Positions 4,163-7,521 of a stretch of 7,521 nt of DNA are shown one piece after another (position 1 is the stretch's first letter; the number at the start of each line of letters is the position of its first letter). A program made the translations under genes and the position numbers. The notes beneath the pieces were generated by a model that worked only from the letters and a program-made list of their open reading frames with translations, searched no databases and had not been told where the DNA came from. Source of the stretch: DASXRU01 sp039933315 (lineage in GTDB: Bacteria > Acidobacteriota > Blastocatellia > Pyrinomonadales > Pyrinomonadaceae); NCBI GenBank assembly GCA_039933315.1, contig JBDTOI010000195.1, positions 1-7,521 of the forward strand, in the 5' to 3' direction.

Positions 4163-6379
4163 TTAGCGGCGAATCGTAATACTGGCGCTGCCCACATTTC
4201 CACTCGAATCAAAGGCCCGCAACGCAATTGCGTGCTCACCAGGCCCCGCTACGGCCAGATCAAGCGAATAGCGTTCGCGCGAGCTGTCGGCGATGCCATC
4301 GTCGGGAAAGACTCCATGCCAGGCGCCGCCATCCACACTTACTTCGGCACGCTTTATTCTGCTGGTGGCATCCTCAGCGTCGAATACAGCTCTTACTCTT
4401 TCGCCAGTGACCTGTGGTTCACCTGCGGAGCGGATAACCGGTGGCGTAGTGTCAATCTCGATTGGCTCGCTGATTCGTTCTCCCGTCAGGGCCTGACCTG
4501 CCGGGTTGTCCGGAGCGTCAGAAGCAACCACACGGAACACGTAGCGGCCATCGGCCAGACTGGCCCCATCAACCGTGAAAAAGTTGTCACGCAACTTATC
4601 TTTCAAAACCCGAAAAGTATTCTCGTTGAAGGCGCGGTAATACAACGTGTACTCCAGAGTGTCGTTGTTACGATCCTCCGCCTGCCATTGCAAAGAACGC
4701 GCCCCTCTCTGATACAGGCGCCGCGGCGGCATCTGAGTGACTACGCCGAACAAAGTAGGATCCAGTCCGGAAGATTCGATGTTCGGATCGGGAGGCACTT
4801 GAATGCCGGGCTGCAAACCAACTCCCGGTGGCAGCGTCGTAATTGCCACCACTTCGGGAGCAACATTGCGCGGCAGATAGGCCAGACTCACGTCGTCAAT
4901 CCTGGGCTCGATCGGGTTGGCCGACGATCGGTCGGCGGCGCGAAAGGTTGCGCGCCACTGAATGAAGCGGGCCCTTGGACTGGTAACCTGCGAGCCGGCG
5001 GCTTCGCGATAAGCTGCGCTCCAATCGCTCCAGGTGGCATCGGGCCGTTCGCTATTTCCCGAACGGGTTTGCAACTCCACTGGCCCGCGACCGCGCCACC
5101 AGATTCGTCCCCATGCCGATACCAGGCGAGCATCGCGAACCGGAGATTCATAGCTCCCTTCGCTGACAATCTCGCGGCCAAAGCGAAATAGCTTTCCCTG
5201 ATTGCTGGAAGCCGCCAGCACCTCGGCGCCGCGCGTGACAAAGGAAGAAATCTGACCTTCGCTCGATTGCAGGAGCAGAGTATCGCGGCCGTCGTCAGTG
5301 ACGGAATAGATGCGGCCTTTTTCTGAAGTTCCAATCAACACGCCGCCCTGCGGAGCGGGCACTACGGCGAAGGCAGTAATAGCTGGCGAGCTCCAGAGGA
5401 CATCCGTCCCCCCGTCAGGCTGGATCCGAAAAACTACGCTGCGCGAACTGGCAAGATCGTTGCGGCTCCTCGCGGGCTGTGCCGGTTGCTGCGCTTGCGA
5501 ACCGCTGCTTTCCTCGCCCGAAGTCATAGTCATCGTCACACTGCCGGCGGCTGTCGACCCCTCGCCGGATGTGGAAGCAGTCGCAGCCGGCGTGCGCGTC
5601 GTAGAGGCTGCCTCGCTCAGAGCCAGTGCATAAATCGAACCGTCCGGCGCGGAGGCCAGGGCGTGGATTTCTCGCAGCGAAGCATCCAGCAAAGCAAAAG
5701 CTTTTCCCTCCGGCGAAATCCGCAATACCAAACCTCCCGGATCAGTACCCGCGATCAAGTCACCTTGTTTACTTACGGCGAGTGAAATTACGTGCGTCTG
5801 GTTTGTACTTATTAGCAGCGATGTCTCCGGCTTGGCCCCAGCTGCCATGACACGGTAGAGCTTTCCATTGTCACCGGTGCCCACAGCCAAAGAGCCAGCG
5901 GGCAGCACCGCCAGTGACCAGATGTATTTGTCGGGCGGATCGAAAAAGACTTCCGCGCGACCATCCGCAGTGATGCGATAAACTTTGCCGTCCGGCGAAG
6001 TGCCGGCGAACAATGCTCCATCGCGGCCGATGGCCAACGCCGTCACATCCAACTCCGCTGCATCGTAAAACAGAGAACCCTGACCGTCGGGCGTTACGCG
6101 ATAGATTCGGCCATCGTGGCCAGTCCCCAGATAAACATTCCCCGCGGCGTCGCCGGCACTGGACCAAACGTAAGCCTGCCCGGTGTTGAAAAGCTCCGTG
6201 AACCGAGGCGCCAGCATTAAAGTGCCGACATCGGTGACCGATACGCCACGGGCTTCGCCTTTCAACAATTCACTGCGGGAACTGATCTCCCAGACGACCG
6301 GCTCGCCGGCTTGTAATGAAACTGCGAAGATCAAAAGGCACGCCAGTGAAAGGAATACGTTGGTCAGGTTTCTCAGCAT
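4163..6379 (-). CDS. Secreted beta-propeller protein with C-terminal Ig-like/FN3-like domains
   Basis: The 738-residue product has a signal peptide (MLRNLTNVFL, hydrophobic core, cleavage near SLQA|GE, residue 24). Residues 65-400 form a beta-propeller of about seven blades. The repeated 'GT-x-DGxIYRVTxDG' phrase appears near residues 85-99, 126-140, 167-178, 211-225, 350-364 and 391-400. This is a two-component-regulator/SMP-30-like propeller style. Residues 257-310 are a Thr/Ser/Ala/Gln-rich low-complexity insert that interrupts the propeller. Residues 405-503 form a beta domain (WSDWS, FIQWRATF, RIDDVSLAYLPRN). Residues 555-642 look FN3-like, and residues 643-738 open with DTTPPVI, typical of a bacterial Ig-like domain. 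There are no catalytic residues that I can name, so the protein probably binds ligands or other proteins outside the cytoplasm. It starts 7 nt after the ThiF-like gene, with only a weak AGGA 13 nt upstream, so translation may be coupled. Confidence 0.88.
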   Translation of the reverse strand: MLRNLTNVFLSLACLLIFAVSLQAGEPVVWEISSRSELLKGEARGVSVTDVGTLMLAPRFTELFNTGQAYVWSSAGDAAGNVYLGTGHDGRIYRVTPDGQGSLFYDAAELDVTALAIGRDGALFAGTSPDGKVYRITADGRAEVFFDPPDKYIWSLAVLPAGSLAVGTGDNGKLYRVMAAGAKPETSLLISTNQTHVISLAVSKQGDLIAGTDPGGLVLRISPEGKAFALLDASLREIHALASAPDGSIYALALSEAASTTRTPAATASTSGEGSTAAGSVTMTMTSGEESSGSQAQQPAQPARSRNDLASSRSVVFRIQPDGGTDVLWSSPAITAFAVVPAPQGGVLIGTSEKGRIYSVTDDGRDTLLLQSSEGQISSFVTRGAEVLAASSNQGKLFRFGREIVSEGSYESPVRDARLVSAWGRIWWRGRGPVELQTRSGNSERPDATWSDWSAAYREAAGSQVTSPRARFIQWRATFRAADRSSANPIEPRIDDVSLAYLPRNVAPEVVAITTLPPGVGLQPGIQVPPDPNIESSGLDPTLFGVVTQMPPRRLYQRGARSLQWQAEDRNNDTLEYTLYYRAFNENTFRVLKDKLRDNFFTVDGASLADGRYVFRVVASDAPDNPAGQALTGERISEPIEIDTTPPVIRSAGEPQVTGERVRAVFDAEDATSRIKRAEVSVDGGAWHGVFPDDGIADSSRERYSLDLAVAGPGEHAIALRAFDSSGNVGSASITIRR

Positions 6380-6386
6380 TTTGTTT

Positions 6387-7409
6387 CTAGTTTCCTATGT
6401 ACTTCGCATAGAGAGTGCGCGCGGTAGCAATGTCGTCGGTACCGCGTATGATTGAGCGGGCATCCTTAAAAACTGTCAGCTCGTAACCGTCGGTCTTGAA
6501 GCGCAGCAGATACTCGTTGGCCTTAACTTCTCCCAGGCTGCGCAGCCGTTCCTTCAGCGCTGCGAGATCGAGATCAGCAGGATGGGGCGGCGAAATTTGC
6601 ACTGCGTCGCGGCCACACAAAGCGGCAGCAAACTCGCTCGCCTCAGCCTCGAGAGTTTCATATCGACCCAGCGCGCAGGTGGGACACTCGGGCGCTGGTG
6701 GTCCCAAAGAGATACGGCGCCACTCGTTTCGCCACACATCGAACTGCATGAGCGAGGCATGCAGAGTTTCGATATTGCCCGTCAGCAACTTCAGCGCTTC
6801 GCTTACCTGTACCGCAGCGACGACGCTGATGATTGGCATGATCACGCCGGCCGTGTCACAGGTAGGCGCACTGGCGGCGGGAGGGGCCTCTTCAAAAATG
6901 CAGCGAAGACACGGGGTCGTGTGCGGGCGCACCGTCATGGTTACGCCGTACGACCCGACAGCCGCGCCGTAGATCCAATTCTGTGTGCGCTTCACACAGG
7001 CATCGTTAATCAGATATCGAGTGGCGAAATTATCCGTGCCGTCGAGGACCACGTCACAGTCGCTGATGAGTCGCTCAACGTTGCTGTGGTTCACGTCGGC
7101 GATTTCCGGTTCAGTGCGGATGTCGGAGTTTATCTGCGCGATGTGGTTTGCGCAGGCGATCACTTTAGGCAAACGCTCCTGCGCGTCGGCCTCGGTGAAC
7201 ATTGTTTGGCGTTGCAAGTTGGAAGCTTCAACGAAATCGCGATCGACGATACGTAAGTTACCGACGCCGGCCCGGGCCAGCGCTTCGGCCTGGGCCGAAC
7301 CCAGCGCGCCGCACCCGATGATCACAGCGCGAGATTGGGAAAGGCGCTCCTGGCCTTCCTTTCCAATCCCGGGAAATAAGATTTGACGGCTGTAACGGTC
7401 GGCGATCAT
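6387..7409 (-). CDS. ThiF/MoeB/HesA-family adenylyltransferase (E1-like), 340 aa
   Basis: This enzyme family adenylates the C-terminal Gly-Gly of small ubiquitin-like sulfur carriers (ThiS, MoaD or similar) in thiamin, molybdopterin or related sulfur pathways. It acts in the cytoplasm. Visible motifs are RYSRQ (5-9, with the arginine finger R8), the nucleotide loop GCGALGS (32-38), D56/D58, SNLQRQ (63-68, with R67), K82 and DGTDNFATR (123-131, with D126). Zinc pairs CLRC (167-170) and CPTC (242-245) are present, as is the candidate catalytic Cys184 in PTCDTAG. Residues 258-340 are an extra domain starting CGRDAVQI and ending near LYAKYIGN. In many ThiF-like proteins this replaces the rhodanese domain of MoeB homologues; no rhodanese is present. 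The choice between ThiF, MoeB and HesA cannot be made without a carrier gene in view. The ATG fits the family N-terminus but lacks a Shine-Dalgarno. Confidence 0.93.
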   Translation of the reverse strand: MIADRYSRQILFPGIGKEGQERLSQSRAVIIGCGALGSAQAEALARAGVGNLRIVDRDFVEASNLQRQTMFTEADAQERLPKVIACANHIAQINSDIRTEPEIADVNHSNVERLISDCDVVLDGTDNFATRYLINDACVKRTQNWIYGAAVGSYGVTMTVRPHTTPCLRCIFEEAPPAASAPTCDTAGVIMPIISVVAAVQVSEALKLLTGNIETLHASLMQFDVWRNEWRRISLGPPAPECPTCALGRYETLEAEASEFAAALCGRDAVQISPPHPADLDLAALKERLRSLGEVKANEYLLRFKTDGYELTVFKDARSIIRGTDDIATARTLYAKYIGN

Positions 7410-7417
7410 TGTTTTCG

Positions 7418-7423
7418 ATTATC
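7418..7423 (-). promoter_or_regulatory. Possible -10 box giving a leaderless ThiF-like transcript
   Basis: The minus strand reads GATAAT, matching five of six positions of the -10 consensus, 8 nt before the start codon at 7409. No good -35 and no Shine-Dalgarno are seen. A start site at or next to the ATG would make the mRNA leaderless. Confidence 0.35.
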
Positions 7424-7471
7424 TACAGATCAGTACCGCGAATTGATGGGAAGCGACATGCGTGGTGCCGG

Positions 7472-7488
7472 GAACCGCAAAGCGGTTC
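7472..7488. repeat. Perfect 7-bp hairpin, possible REP-like element
   Basis: GAACCGC (7472-7478) and GCGGTTC (7482-7488) pair perfectly around AAA. The surrounding 80 nt to the window edge contain no recognised gene, although two minus-strand frames are open from the edge up to stops near 7430-7440. It may be a dispersed palindromic repeat or the end of an upstream gene. No U-tract follows on either strand. Confidence 0.4.
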
Positions 7489-7521
7489 TGCCCTCCAGCC
7501 CAGGGTTGCCGCTTCGGCTAC

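Noticed and set aside
4118..5191. Long plus-strand open frame (357 codons) opposite the beta-propeller gene
   Set aside because: It is an antisense shadow in GC-rich sequence; the minus strand has clear propeller repeats and Ig-like motifs.
6582..7256. Plus-strand open frame (224 codons) opposite the ThiF-like gene
   Set aside because: The opposite strand carries all E1-like motifs, so this frame is a shadow.

Overview
This window looks like a chromosomal segment from an uncultured soil-type bacterium, most likely an Acidobacteriota of the Blastocatellia/Pyrinomonadaceae kind. The clues are the tiny secreted Lys/Pro-rich peptide with an 'AGAFGQ' signal-peptide end, the secreted beta-propeller with DTTPPVI-type Ig-like domains, and GC-rich genes mixed with a strong sigma-54-type promoter. 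The lineage call is a judgement from protein style, not a database result.

Left part (1-1983, plus strand): two genes in a visibly AT-richer block, separated by 7 nt. The first (60-1313, reading frame open to the window edge, so possibly 5'-partial) is a helical protein. Its last ~130 residues resemble the C-terminal TcB-binding domain of Tc-toxin A components. The second (1321-1983) is an unrecognised 220-residue protein. The block ends before a tRNA-Val(CAC) gene (2148-2222, CCA encoded), which is followed by a near-perfect intrinsic terminator.

Middle part (2271-4162): a sparse, structure-rich zone. It holds three GC-rich hairpins and a tandem 22-bp-spaced repeat in front of a short secreted protein that seems truncated (2504-2851). 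On the minus strand lie a secreted 202-residue protein of unknown function (3028-3636) and a 63-residue secreted peptide (3743-3934). The peptide gene is preceded by an excellent sigma-54 -24/-12 element (4011-4027) with a palindrome about 100 bp upstream of the predicted start site. Between the peptide gene and the 202-residue gene are competing hairpins and a terminator-like stem whose U-tract touches the next Shine-Dalgarno sequence. This suggests attenuation or partial read-through inside a sigma-54 transcription unit.

Right part (4163-7409, minus strand): a two-gene operon with a 7-nt gap. A ThiF/MoeB/HesA-type E1-like adenylyltransferase (6387-7409) has all nucleotide and zinc motifs plus a C-terminal add-on domain. 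It may start from a leaderless transcript. It is followed by a secreted 738-residue beta-propeller/Ig-like protein (4163-6379). The extreme right edge carries a perfect hairpin in what may be a dispersed repeat or the end of an upstream gene. The most interesting candidate system is the peptide/202-residue-protein unit with its sigma-54 promoter and structured leader. The Tc-like gene pair at the left edge comes next.
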